NCBI GenBank assembly: GCA_049999805.1
Contig: JBNGIO010006131.1
Span: forward strand, 121,884-185,883
From: Folioceros fuciformis
Taxonomy: Eukaryota; Anthocerotophyta; Anthocerotopsida; Anthocerotales
Direction of reading: 5' to 3'
Length of the DNA: 64,000 nucleotides
Shown here: piece by piece, positions 55,483-64,000 of the stretch
Layout of the letters: each line of letters begins with the position of its first letter
Position numbering within the stretch: position 1 is the first letter of the stretch
Notes under the pieces: generated by a model
What the model was told of the DNA's origin: nothing
What the model saw: only the letters and a program-made list of their open reading frames with translations
Databases searched by the model: none
Position numbers and translations under genes: made by a program

Positions 55483-57300
55483 TCAGGAGTGCTCGAAACC
55501 GATAGGGTTGTGGAGTGGGATGACCTCAAACCGGTTGCCGAAGTTGATGCGCCGTGCCTTCACTTCAATGCAAGACATTCCAAAAAACATGGAAACGAGA
55601 ATATGGCGTGCCAAGCCTACTTCCTCCGCATCGTCGACCATATCAATGAAAAATTCCCCCTCCATCTCCACACCAGGATCAGTAGTGTAGCGCACTTCCC
55701 GAGCACTGGAGCTGACAATCCGCACAACCATGTGTCTCTGCCCTCTGAACTGAGGATAGAGGCTGTGCGTCACACACTGATGGATCCCGATCGCCTCCCC
55801 TTTCCTCACGAACGCACTAAAGCGGGTACCGCACCTCTTGCCCCCCGCCGTGCTCACAGCGGCGTCCTCGGGATCACCAGGCTCGAACGGCAGCAGCTCC
55901 TGGATACCGTAGGTCTTGCGGGAAACCCTAGAACCCACGGTCCGGGGAAAGAATCCGAACAGAACAGCGCCCTGGCAAACAGCGCTGCCGGCATCAGGCG
56001 GCAGGATGACGCCACCATTCAGCTCCTCCTGGAAGGCTGTCTTCACCTTGTTCCTCAGATAAGGAGACGCCGAGAAGCCGCCAACCAGCAGCACAGCCAT
56101 GGTGCGCGACGTGAGCTGCTGCCGGATGAGCCCGATGCACTGCTCAACCACAGGGTCGAAGATCAGAGCCATGTCCTCCGGTGAAATCTCCAAGTCATCG
56201 AAATCCATTCCCAAATTCCGCCTCTTCATCTCCCTCCGCAGCTTGGCCGGGATCTCGAGCTCCTGCACCTCCGGATCTTCGTCCGCTCCATACACCGCCT
56301 TGATCTCCTCCCACCTACGCAACATCACCGTTTTCACGCTCGGAGTGACGGACACCACATCATCGAAGCAAGGGATCTTGACGCTCACAAACTTGAGAAA
56401 ATTCCTGTCCACAAACGCTCCCCCACACATGTCCCCGCTGCTCTGCCGAACCTCCCGCAGCAGCAGGTCTTCCCCTTCCTGGCTCTCCTTGGTGTGCACC
56501 ACGATATCCACCGTCCCCCCTCCCACATCCGCCACCAAGAATTCATCTCCCTTGGCCAGCCGCAGCTGCCGCCCCTTTGCGCAGTAGACCGACGCCGCCT
56601 CGGACTCGAGCACGATGAGCAGCGGATGCGGGCTGGCTGTTCCCGACTCCTGGGGCGGACAGAGCAGGCCAGTCACGAGCCCGGCCCGCTGCGCACAGTT
56701 CCTCATCACCTGCTTGGCCGCGTCGTCCCAGATTGCAGGCACTGTGAGGCACCACTGCACCTGCTGCGCCTTGACGTTGGCCTCCCTGTAGATTGCCTGG
56801 ACGTGAGACAGCGCAAACCTGCCAATGCTGCGCAGGTAGTCGGTGATGGCCCGCACAGCCGTGACACCCGGGAGGATCTCCGCCGTCTCGGTCCCCGGCT
56901 CCGGCTCCGGCTCCGCATCCTCATTCCTCCCGCCGCGCCAGAAGCCGGATCCCCTGGATCTGAAGAGCAAACTTCCGAGCTTGCCTGGCCGCGGGGCCAA
57001 GAGGAGCTTGAATTGACTCACCAGCGCGCCGTGGGAAATGCTCATCTCCTTCTCCTTCACGTGGTGCATCGGCGCGGGCCATCCCCACAGAGTAGCCTCG
57101 TACTCAGGCGCCTCCGCTGTGCCGTTGTTGAAGTAGAAGATGCTGGTGGGCGTCTTGCAGTAGGATTTGCCAACCTGTCCCGGCCACTCGTAAAAGGTGA
57201 ACACCTTGTCCGGCTCGTCTCTGTGGCCGTAAGCGAAGCCCGAGAACGTGGTCCCGAAATCCACCCCGATCACCAAACGAGCCTCCCCCCCGGCCGACAT
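55483..57300 (-). CDS. HSPA12-like Hsp70 family protein A, 605 aa
   Basis: Single exon from ATG 57300 (an upstream in-frame TTG is not a plausible start) to TGA. Phosphate-1 motif VIGVDFGTTFSGFAYGH (residues about 10-26), WCLTVPAIWDDAAKQVMR, ESEAASVYC, phosphate-2 VADVGGGTVDIVVHT, and adenosine-motif LLVGGFSASPYLRNKV followed by GSAVCQGAVLFG are those of the HSPA12A/B branch of actin-fold ATPases. The canonical Hsp70 substrate domain and EEVD tail are absent; the last 170 residues are specific to this branch. An acidic EPEPEPG insert lies at about 135. In animals the branch includes HSPA12A/B, with poorly known chaperone-like roles; the plant function is unknown. The paralogue lies at 60160-62019. 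Head-to-head with the GIL1-like gene, 654 bp between starts. Confidence 0.92.
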   Translation of the reverse strand: MSAGGEARLVIGVDFGTTFSGFAYGHRDEPDKVFTFYEWPGQVGKSYCKTPTSIFYFNNGTAEAPEYEATLWGWPAPMHHVKEKEMSISHGALVSQFKLLLAPRPGKLGSLLFRSRGSGFWRGGRNEDAEPEPEPGTETAEILPGVTAVRAITDYLRSIGRFALSHVQAIYREANVKAQQVQWCLTVPAIWDDAAKQVMRNCAQRAGLVTGLLCPPQESGTASPHPLLIVLESEAASVYCAKGRQLRLAKGDEFLVADVGGGTVDIVVHTKESQEGEDLLLREVRQSSGDMCGGAFVDRNFLKFVSVKIPCFDDVVSVTPSVKTVMLRRWEEIKAVYGADEDPEVQELEIPAKLRREMKRRNLGMDFDDLEISPEDMALIFDPVVEQCIGLIRQQLTSRTMAVLLVGGFSASPYLRNKVKTAFQEELNGGVILPPDAGSAVCQGAVLFGFFPRTVGSRVSRKTYGIQELLPFEPGDPEDAAVSTAGGKRCGTRFSAFVRKGEAIGIHQCVTHSLYPQFRGQRHMVVRIVSSSAREVRYTTDPGVEMEGEFFIDMVDDAEEVGLARHILVSMFFGMSCIEVKARRINFGNRFEVIPLHNPIGFEHS

Positions 57301-57954
57301 TGCGGCAGAGTCGATGCGAGGCAACTCACCTCACTCCCCTCTTCGAAGGGACAGTTTTTGTAAGGTGCGAATTGAGTCATGCCACCGCGGATGCGGGCTG
57401 GGCGGCTTTTTGTTTAAACAACTCACGACTATGTCAAAGTGCTACAGCAGGTAATCGCGCACCAACTCCCAGGATAAGGCAAATGCGATCCTACTCGCAA
57501 CAATTGCCTCCACCCGCCGCACGCAGATTCCTGCGGGAGACTCCAGCACAGCTCCAATCGCAATCTTTCTTCACGGCTTCCTCACCTAGCTTGTAAATTG
57601 CGTCTTCCCGTTTCCCCGTGTGCGGAATGCTGCAGCTGTTTCTTGTTTGCTTGCTGCCAGGCACTGGTTGCAATTTTGACAGCTTGGTCTAGCCTGCTGC
57701 AACTTGTGTGCGGACCTGATCCATTTGCTTGTTGTGTTGTCACCTTAGAATGCCCTCGGTCCCGGGTGGTGTCTTTCCTCTGCCAGACTACAGCTAGCTA
57801 GCGCACCGCACGTGTGCCTGCTAAGACTACCTAGGGTCGAAGCCTCGGCCCGAATTTGATGTGGCAGGCTGTTGCAGGAAGGGATCCCGAATTTCGCTGA
57901 CAAGTGTTGGAGTGGGTGGTTGTGTGGCTCCAGGAAACCGCAGACAGAGGAGCC
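57301..57954. promoter_or_regulatory. Shared divergent promoter region
   Basis: 654 bases between the start codons of HSPA12-like A (minus) and the GIL1-like gene (plus), so regulatory DNA for both must lie here unless leaders are spliced. No clear TATA element picked out. Confidence 0.6.
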
Positions 57955-59845
57955 ATGAAGACGCTCAAAACGATATTCAGAATGGACAAGAAGCCCAAGA
58001 ACCCTGGACATCTGGAGTCGGGCTATGGCATCATAGAGAACGAGGTACCACTGTCCTGGAGTTGGATGGCTTATCACCTCTGGCAATGCTTTGCGGAGCT
58101 AGGAAGAAGCGCACTTCCTGGATTGCCGACTGACCAGTGTGCTTCTCTTTTGCAACATGTAGTCGTTTCTGCCATCGTCGTCATTAAGGGAGCCTTACAC
58201 TTCATCTACCGCAACTCAGTTCACGGCGACCCAACCCTTACCAGCTTTGGTGCAGAAGTCGGCTCCACTGAGACCCGCCCAGATAGATGGAAAAGTGTTC
58301 GGGGGTATGGTCCCGAGGCTGGGCCAGGTGTCTATTCAGTATCTATCTGCGCTGGATAATCTTGAAGCTGGATGCCAGAAAATGATAGAGTTGGCCTCCC
58401 AGGCTAGGCAGGATCACGAGTTCAAATGTAGAGGTGTGGTGGAGTTACCGGCCAGGACAGCTGATGGCGTGATTGTGCAGGCTCGGATTTCAGAACGGGA
58501 GGGGAGGGGAGAAGGGTGGGAGGGTACGAAGAAAAGCAGGTACTATCTTCCTGCCAGAGTACCAGTTGCCCAGGGCTACGGTCACCCTCTGAGCCGAATA
58601 ACCCAGATTCAGCAAAACCACCATCGGCGTACAGGCTCGTGGGATGAGAGCGCTCACCACACCGGGCAGCGAGAAGGAACAGATGATGAGCTGTCTAATC
58701 TGAAACAATGGAGCAACCGCACTGCAGAGATTGTGTTGGAGATTGTGGAGCATCACAGGCAGCTGCAGCTGCTGCTGGCGCTGCCGGAGGTGCAGCAGGC
58801 ACGGCAGAATCGCTACTCGCACGCCAGTGTCACGGAGTTGAGGCAAGAGGTCCAAAGTCGCGCTGGCCGAGTGCAGTCTTTCGATTTGAGATTGCACACG
58901 CCTGATAGGATGAGGAAGGACTCTTTCGATTGGAGAGGCCAATATGAGATCTCTAACCATGATCAGTACGGGTCTCCGATCGGGACCGCATCGCCGAAGC
59001 GGAATGAGCAGGAGGCAGCCTACCAGGAGGCATGGAATACCAGGAACGGTGAGGACGAAATTTCAAAGCTGAAGGAGGAGATTAGGGCTGGGCAGCAGCA
59101 GGTGCAAACGCTGACGAGGTTGGTGGAACAGGATACCGCAAGAAAGTCGAGGGCCGGAGCTTACACGGATGGTGAAGCAACACCTGCGCAGCTGGATGAT
59201 CATGTGAGGATCGTGAAAGACAAGCTGCTGCTGTTTGCCAAGGAGTATGTGACGGTGATGGAGAAAGCGGGGTTGGCCTATGGAGATTCCCAACTGATCA
59301 GGAGGGCGAGATTGGCACGGACGACCCACCGCAAGTACCTCGCGGCCCATGCCATATCGACTGTCATGTTTCAAGGGTTCGAAGTTGATGGGTTTTGCGG
59401 GCCCGGGCCTTTGGATGTGGACAAGACACGCGAAGCCTTCTTCGAGGAATTCCAACAGCTCAATTCCAACAAAACAGTGGTGGACCTGAATTCGGCCAAC
59501 TCCAGCAGCAAGATTGTGCAATTTGCTAGTAGCAAGTTCTTCAGCATTACCCCTAGGCAGCTTGTCCCGACATGTCAACAAACTCACCACCCCTACTACA
59601 GAAGGTTCGTCGCTCTTGCAACCGCATTATGGTTGCTGCAAAGGTTGGCTCTCTCCTTTCTGCCCGTCGCAAAGATCTTCCGAGTGGATAGTGGAGCAGA
59701 CTTCAATGCTTCGTTCATGACTAACATTGTGGATGAAGACGAACATGCTTTCCTTCCCAAAGTGGCCTTCATGGTTCTTCCGGGCTTCCATGTAGGGAAA
59801 GTCGTCATAAGAAGTGAGGTGTACTCTCAAATTTCTGCATCCTGA
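57955..59845 (+). CDS. GIL1/IRKI-like protein (DUF641 family), 559 aa, two exons
   Basis: Exons 57955-58044 and 58256-59845 join at phase 0 to 559 codons plus TGA. The N-terminus MKTLKTIFRMDKKPKNPGH is basic. The middle is Gln/Arg/Glu-rich with a coiled-coil stretch (about 365-395, EISKLKEEIRAGQQQVQTLTR). A DUF641-type helix region follows (DDHVRIVKDKLLLFAKEYV...) with HAISTVMFQGFE. The C-terminal conserved domain reads FASSKFFSITP, HPYYRRFVALATALWLLQRLA, VFRV-like IFRVDSGADFNASFM and VAFMVLPGFHVGKVVIRSEVY. In Arabidopsis the family includes GIL1 (light control of gravitropism) and an interactor of the receptor kinase IRK. The partner here is unknown. A fragment of its 3' end is found next to the copia element at 41.4 kb. 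Confidence 0.88.
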
Positions 59846-60159
59846 AGTTGCTCATCTTCTCCGGGAGACGATTGTGTGGAGCAGTCAAATTTTATGTATC
59901 TGGCGTCAGGAATGAGAAAGGGCTTGCAGATTTGTGGGAGCCTGTGATAGTTCCTTCCTAGCTATGTAATTATGAATTGCGCACGCACACACCACACTTG
60001 TAGGAGGAGATAATAAGAGGTTGCTTCTCCACGTGCAGTTCGAATTGAATGGCTAGCTCCCCCAGCCCTCTTCCTTCGCTTCTTCAGGCCACAGAGACAT
60101 GTATGGCGTCGTATACTTTTGCACTGCCGCATCAGGCCTCTGATTGCGCAAGCCAACCG
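59846..60159. other. Convergent 3' flanks
   Basis: 314 bases between the stop codons of the GIL1-like gene and HSPA12-like B; presumed 3'UTRs of both. Confidence 0.7.
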
Positions 60160-62019
60160 TTAAACGACGGGTGCATCGAGTGTCAAGCCGACGACATCGT
60201 GCATTACAACCACCTCATTCCGATCCCCAAAATTCAGGCGCCTAGCCTTAACCTCAATACACGACAATCCAAAGTACATGGACAGCTCCACTTCCCTGTT
60301 CAGATCCAGTTTCGTAGGATCGTCAGATATGTCCATGCTGAAGGTAGCCTCCAGCTTCACTCCCGCGTCGCTGGTGTAGCGCACCTCTTGTTCCTCCGAG
60401 CTATAGATGTTGATGTTGAGGGTATTGAGGCCACACACCGAGGGGCTTCCCCTGTACTTGACGTAGTGCTCGATGGGGATTTCCTGACCTTTCCGGACGT
60501 AGGGCGTGAAGGTGTTGATGCAGTAGGCCTTTCCCTGCGACATGGTCTTGTAAGCAGGGGGATCCCCAGGCTGGAACGGACGCATCTGCTGGATCCCGTA
60601 CGTCTTGCGGCTAATCCTGGAGGTGACCACCTCTGGCACCAAGCCGAAGAAGACGGCCCCCTGGCACACAGCGCTGCCGGGATCTGGGGGGGTCACAATC
60701 CGATCAGCCAGCTGCCGGGCGAGGGCCTCCTTCACTCTGAACCTGAGATACGGCGAGCAAGAGAAGCCACCAACCAGCAGCAGCATCTTCACCTGCGGAG
60801 TCACCCGCTCCCGGATCAACGCAATGATCCTGTCCACCACCGGGTCGAAAAGGGCCCGCATATCAATCGCCGTGATCACCATCTCGTTGTAGTTCTCAGA
60901 CTGGTACCCTATTCTCTCATCGTAGGCCTTCCAGGCCCGGGACACGTTGGAGGGAATTTCAAAGTCCTCCGGCCCCCACTGGTCATCTCCATCGAATGAC
61001 ACCTTCAGGTCCACCCATCGTTTCAGCACCTTGGTGAGAGTAGCAGGAACCCGGTGCACCTCGTCCAGGAAGCAGGGAATCCTTTGGCTCAGAAGTCCCA
61101 GAAAGCCCTGGTCCACATGCGTCCCCCCGAAGAGATCCCCCGAGCTCTGCGACTTCTCCTGCAGCCGGAGGTCGGAATTGCTGTCGTTCTGCTTGGTGTG
61201 CACCACGATGTCGGTGGTCCCGCCCCCCACGTCCGCCACCAGGAACTGGTCCCCCTTCCGGAGATCGAATTGGGAGGATTTGCGCGCGCAGTACACGGAC
61301 GCCGCCTCCGACTCCAGCACGCTCAGCAGCGGGAACGGGCTGGCGCTCGCCACTCTCTCCAGGGGGCAGAAAGGCCCGGTGGCCAATCCCGCCATCTGGG
61401 CGCACCTGCGCATGGTCTGCTTGGCTGAATCGTCCCATATGGCGGGCACGGTGAGACACCACTGAATGTCCCTGGACGCGATGTGAGGCCCGTACTTGTC
61501 CCTCAGGTGCTCGATCACATACTCCGCTATCTTCAACAGGTATTCGGTGATGCAGTCCGCTACGGTGATCCCCTCCGGCAACCTGGCCAAGGCATCCAGC
61601 TCCCCTTGCTGCGCCCTCCTCCATGGTCCCTCCGCAGCCAGATGGAGCTTGAATTTGAAGAGGAAGACGCCGGCGCTCTCTACACCTCCCCCGGGCCGCC
61701 CCGCCCGATTCCTGAGCTGCCTTAAGTGCGCCTGCTGCGCCCCCCAGCCCCAATGCGTAGCCCTGTACTCGGCCCCAGGCCGCTCTCGCACGTAGTACAG
61801 GCTCGTCTGCGTCTTGCAGTAGCTCTTCTCCTGCCCTGGCCACTCGTAGTGGCAGAACACCTTATCCGGCTCGTCTCTGTGCGCGAACGCAAAGCCCGAG
61901 AATGTGGTCCCGAAATCCAATCCCACTACGATCTTGGCCTCCCCACTGTCATGCGACACGCTGGTACTCGTACTCGTTCCTGCGCCTATCTTCGACTTCC
62001 CTTTCCGGTAGGCCGCCAT
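60160..62019 (-). CDS. HSPA12-like Hsp70 family protein B, 619 aa
   Basis: Single exon from ATG 62019 to TAA. Paralogue of the gene at 55483-57300 with the same motif order: VVGLDFGTTFSGFAFAH, WCLTVPAIWDDSAKQTMRRC, ESEAASVYC, VADVGGGTTDIVVHT, LLLVGGFSCSPYLRFRVKE, GSAVCQGAVFFG and SRKTYGIQ, ending in the same beta-rich C-terminus (GLSCIEVKARRLNFG). It differs by a Ser/Thr-rich N-terminal extension (MAAYRKGKSKIGAG...) and by the loop around residues 95-150. All nucleotide-binding motifs are intact in both, so both probably work. Divergence is spread along the protein, pointing to an old tandem duplication into which the GIL1-like gene is interleaved. Confidence 0.92.
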   Translation of the reverse strand: MAAYRKGKSKIGAGTSTSTSVSHDSGEAKIVVGLDFGTTFSGFAFAHRDEPDKVFCHYEWPGQEKSYCKTQTSLYYVRERPGAEYRATHWGWGAQQAHLRQLRNRAGRPGGGVESAGVFLFKFKLHLAAEGPWRRAQQGELDALARLPEGITVADCITEYLLKIAEYVIEHLRDKYGPHIASRDIQWCLTVPAIWDDSAKQTMRRCAQMAGLATGPFCPLERVASASPFPLLSVLESEAASVYCARKSSQFDLRKGDQFLVADVGGGTTDIVVHTKQNDSNSDLRLQEKSQSSGDLFGGTHVDQGFLGLLSQRIPCFLDEVHRVPATLTKVLKRWVDLKVSFDGDDQWGPEDFEIPSNVSRAWKAYDERIGYQSENYNEMVITAIDMRALFDPVVDRIIALIRERVTPQVKMLLLVGGFSCSPYLRFRVKEALARQLADRIVTPPDPGSAVCQGAVFFGLVPEVVTSRISRKTYGIQQMRPFQPGDPPAYKTMSQGKAYCINTFTPYVRKGQEIPIEHYVKYRGSPSVCGLNTLNINIYSSEEQEVRYTSDAGVKLEATFSMDISDDPTKLDLNREVELSMYFGLSCIEVKARRLNFGDRNEVVVMHDVVGLTLDAPVV

Positions 62020-62290
62020 CAATGACACAGGTGGCAGCTCCTCACATCAGCAGCTAGCGAGCCTGGTCTGGATCTTGGGAAAACCGGGTTGGTCTGTCCA
62101 CTCTGGTATCACGCACTTGCCCTATTCGTATGCTTCAAGGGGCTCTTGCTCGAACAGGGCGCAGTGGGAGTCCCGCCGTATTGGGGGCGGAGATTGGGCC
62201 CCGCCTGCTCCGAACTGGTGAAGACCTCCCTTGGACACTACTTTTGCGCGTCCAGTGACCTGTCAGTGACCAGTACATTGCCGGGCTACA

Positions 62291-62608
62291 TCAGGTGACA
62301 GCTTTTATTTGGCCCAAATCTCCGCGGGGTTTGTGGCGTGCCTGGTGAGTGAAGAGTAGGCAGTCCGGTGCGCACACAGCCTCATGTCCTGTGCCCGCCA
62401 GCCTTTTGAGATAACCATCCTCAGGAGCTTGACTGATTCTGGATTCCTGTTCACCTTCCTCTTCGTCGCCAGGAAGAGTCAAAAGGTACGGTACGCGTCC
62501 ATTCGTGGAAAACGCTGCTGGTGCAAGGATATCCATGTCCTCGAGATCTGCAAGGCGCACCTTAACGCACATGAACGTCTTGCGTCTTGATTCAAAGCTT
62601 AAGGCCAT
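62291..62608 (-). CDS. Possible small or partial gene, 105 aa, unknown
   Basis: Minus-strand frame from ATG 62608 reading MALSFESRRKTFMCVKVRLADLED..., then an acidic DEEEGEQE stretch. The first 45 residues look protein-like (balanced, amphipathic); the remainder is less convincing and may be intron or UTR. No family recognised and no partner exons found. Confidence 0.3.
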   Translation of the reverse strand: MALSFESRRKTFMCVKVRLADLEDMDILAPAAFSTNGRVPYLLTLPGDEEEGEQESRISQAPEDGYLKRLAGTGHEAVCAPDCLLFTHQARHKPRGDLGQIKAVT

Positions 62609-63250
62609 CTTGGAATAAAGCAATTCAGGGTTTGCAATCTGTTGGTTCACAGAGTTGCATTGCAACTGCGTGTGTTGTTTATTGAACCCCTGAGTCTGAC
62701 AAACACATCGAGGTGGGGCACTGGGATATCGATGCACATCTACAATCTTAACCATATCCCGATCGTCGAATTCTGCGCCACACCGAGTGTAGCGTTAAGG
62801 GGGAAATGACACGGCCAGCCTGTGCAATTGCGGCACTGCAATAGCATGATGTACAAACGTCTTCACGATGTCAAGCTCCCCACTCGCTTCCTCCAACAGG
62901 TCGAATTTCCTGAAAGTTCAAGTTCTCCGTTCCTTGTCCAAGTTCTCGACTGGTGGCAAATAGTGGAGGTCACTTGTGACACACCCACATACACAGGATG
63001 TCTGTGATCAGTAATGGGAAAGACTAGAAAGAACTGGGGGCATGGCATCTCTGGAGCGGCAGTTACCACATGAGTTACTGGCAGCCATTCTCAAGTTGAA
63101 GGCAGGCGATGGGAAAGGGGACCCAAGAAAATCTACCATCACGTGACGGCCGGTGAGGACACCAACTGTAGGGTATAAGATTTCTTCAAACTTCCACGAG
63201 AAGGGTTATATTTCATCACAACGGACTCACTCCAGACTCACTCACAACCA

Positions 63251-63277
63251 TCAAGTGCTGATTTGATCAGCACTTGA
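63251..63277. repeat. Perfect 12-bp inverted repeat with 3-base loop
   Basis: TCAAGTGCTGAT, TTG, then ATCAGCACTTGA. It could form a hairpin; no terminator-like T run follows and no transcript is known here. Confidence 0.9.
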
Positions 63278-64000
63278 TGACAGCTGTCCCTCGCTGCAGT
63301 GAGACGCCATCGCCGTTCAGGACACCCGGGAAACCGGAGCAAAGGGGCCCGCAGAGAGCACCAAATTTGGTATCTATTTATGTCATCCTTGCCACTTGCA
63401 GTTCCTCCTCCCTCCTGGAAGGGAGCACTCCAACTTGACACAGTCAAGCGTGCGACGGACGACTCCGAGGGTGGGTTCGCATGCATGCTCACCCCGAACC
63501 TTGAAACCTAGTACGGCATTCGCATGTGGTGCCCAAATGACCGACATCGTGCCGGTCCACTTCGAAGTCACCGCCTCGTGTGAGTTTCAAAGGTGGCGTG
63601 AACGGTTTTGGCTTGGGCACCGTTATTGGGATCCCGATATCTACCCCCGGGCCCGTCAGAGGGCTTCAGTTCATGTGCTCGAATCGAAGCGAGAGTGAAG
63701 GTACGTCTTGCACAGCGGTTCCATTATGGTCTTTTTTGCATTTTAATTATATTTTATGCATAGATAAATTAGTATTTTAGAGAAATAATATTGTATTTTT
63801 AATTGGCAGGATTGCTTTAAACCATATTTGAAGATGGACCCCAACAACGTGGTTGCATACACTATAATTAAGGCGTTGGCTTATTTATTAGGTGATACTA
63901 AATATTTGCTAGAATCATTTGATTTACTTCCAAGTTTCATGGTTGGCATACATTATGGTGCATATTATGTGAAGCCAAGGATTCATGACTTGTAGGCAAC

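Larger units (their letters stand above)
62020..64000. other. Right-end region without a recognised gene
   Basis: Upstream flank of HSPA12-like B to about 62280. A possible minus-strand small frame is at 62291-62608 and a perfect hairpin at 63251-63277. From about 63720 the DNA is AT-rich and unlike the preceding sequence. No other gene supported. Confidence 0.5.

Noticed and set aside
56494-57363. Long plus-strand frame (289 codons) and similar ones at 55438-56184, 60049-60999 and 61054-61428
   Set aside because: All are antisense to the two HSPA12-like genes and carry no recognisable motif; they are composition effects of GC-rich coding DNA.

Overview
The window is nuclear DNA from a land plant. 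The evidence is plant-only families: a tonoplast monosaccharide-sensing protein, a plastid class I aldolase, a CbbY-type plastid phosphatase, a one-helix chlorophyll-binding protein, an intronless PLS-type PPR protein, a DUF641/GIL1-like protein and a STIG1-like protein. Introns are short (roughly 70-270 bp, GT-AG). Two HSPA12-like Hsp70 proteins and a large intronless PPR gene argue for a seed-free plant. A bryophyte (perhaps a hornwort) or a compact-intron lycophyte would fit, but I cannot decide from sequence alone. The assembly has four 100-N gaps and five 10-N gaps.

Layout, left to right. 1-600: 5' part of a STIG1-like secreted Cys-rich gene (minus). 0.6-6.9 kb: no recognisable gene, only simple repeats. 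6.97-9.69 kb: five-exon sugar transporter (minus). 11.65-11.94 kb: signal peptidase subunit SPC12 (minus). 12.5-14.25 kb: eight-exon CbbY-like HAD phosphatase (minus), followed upstream by a small secreted Cys-rich peptide (14.74-14.99 kb). 15.58-18.25 kb: PPR gene (plus). 18.4-19.0 kb: a 166-aa secreted protein of unknown family. 19-22.7 kb: AT-rich repeats. 22.7-24.2 kb: an inverted copy of 13.9-15.45 kb, carrying a second intact Cys-rich peptide gene and a broken CbbY first exon. 24.7-25.6 kb: FSP1/AIF-like oxidoreductase cut by a gap. 26.2-27.86 kb: six-exon plastid aldolase. 29.2-30.5 kb: sucrase/ferredoxin-like protein. 31.1-31.9 kb: five-exon one-helix protein. 34.1-35.3 kb: syntaxin. 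35.9-37.4 kb: RuvB-like 2. 38.0-39.75 kb: NHL-repeat membrane protein.

41.46-55.17 kb is a nested transposon block. A Ty1/copia element (minus strand) is the host. A Ty3/gypsy element (45.14-49.87 kb) lies inside its integrase and is flanked by a TTAT target duplication. A PIF/Harbinger DNA transposon (about 51.8-55.05 kb) splits its 5' LTR. The gypsy integrase reading frame continues into a PHD finger. 55.5-62.0 kb holds two HSPA12-like Hsp70 genes on the minus strand with a GIL1/DUF641-like gene on the plus strand between them. The last 2 kb has no gene I can name.

The identified genes are mostly unrelated housekeeping functions: sugar storage, Calvin cycle, plastid phosphatase, secretion and vesicle fusion, chromatin AAA+, organelle RNA processing. 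There is no operon-like logic. The informative parts are the segmental inverted duplication, the HSPA12 pair and the three-layer transposon nest. Splice sites were placed by hand from GT/AG signals, reading phase and protein-family continuity; each spliced gene named above closes to an exact multiple of three.
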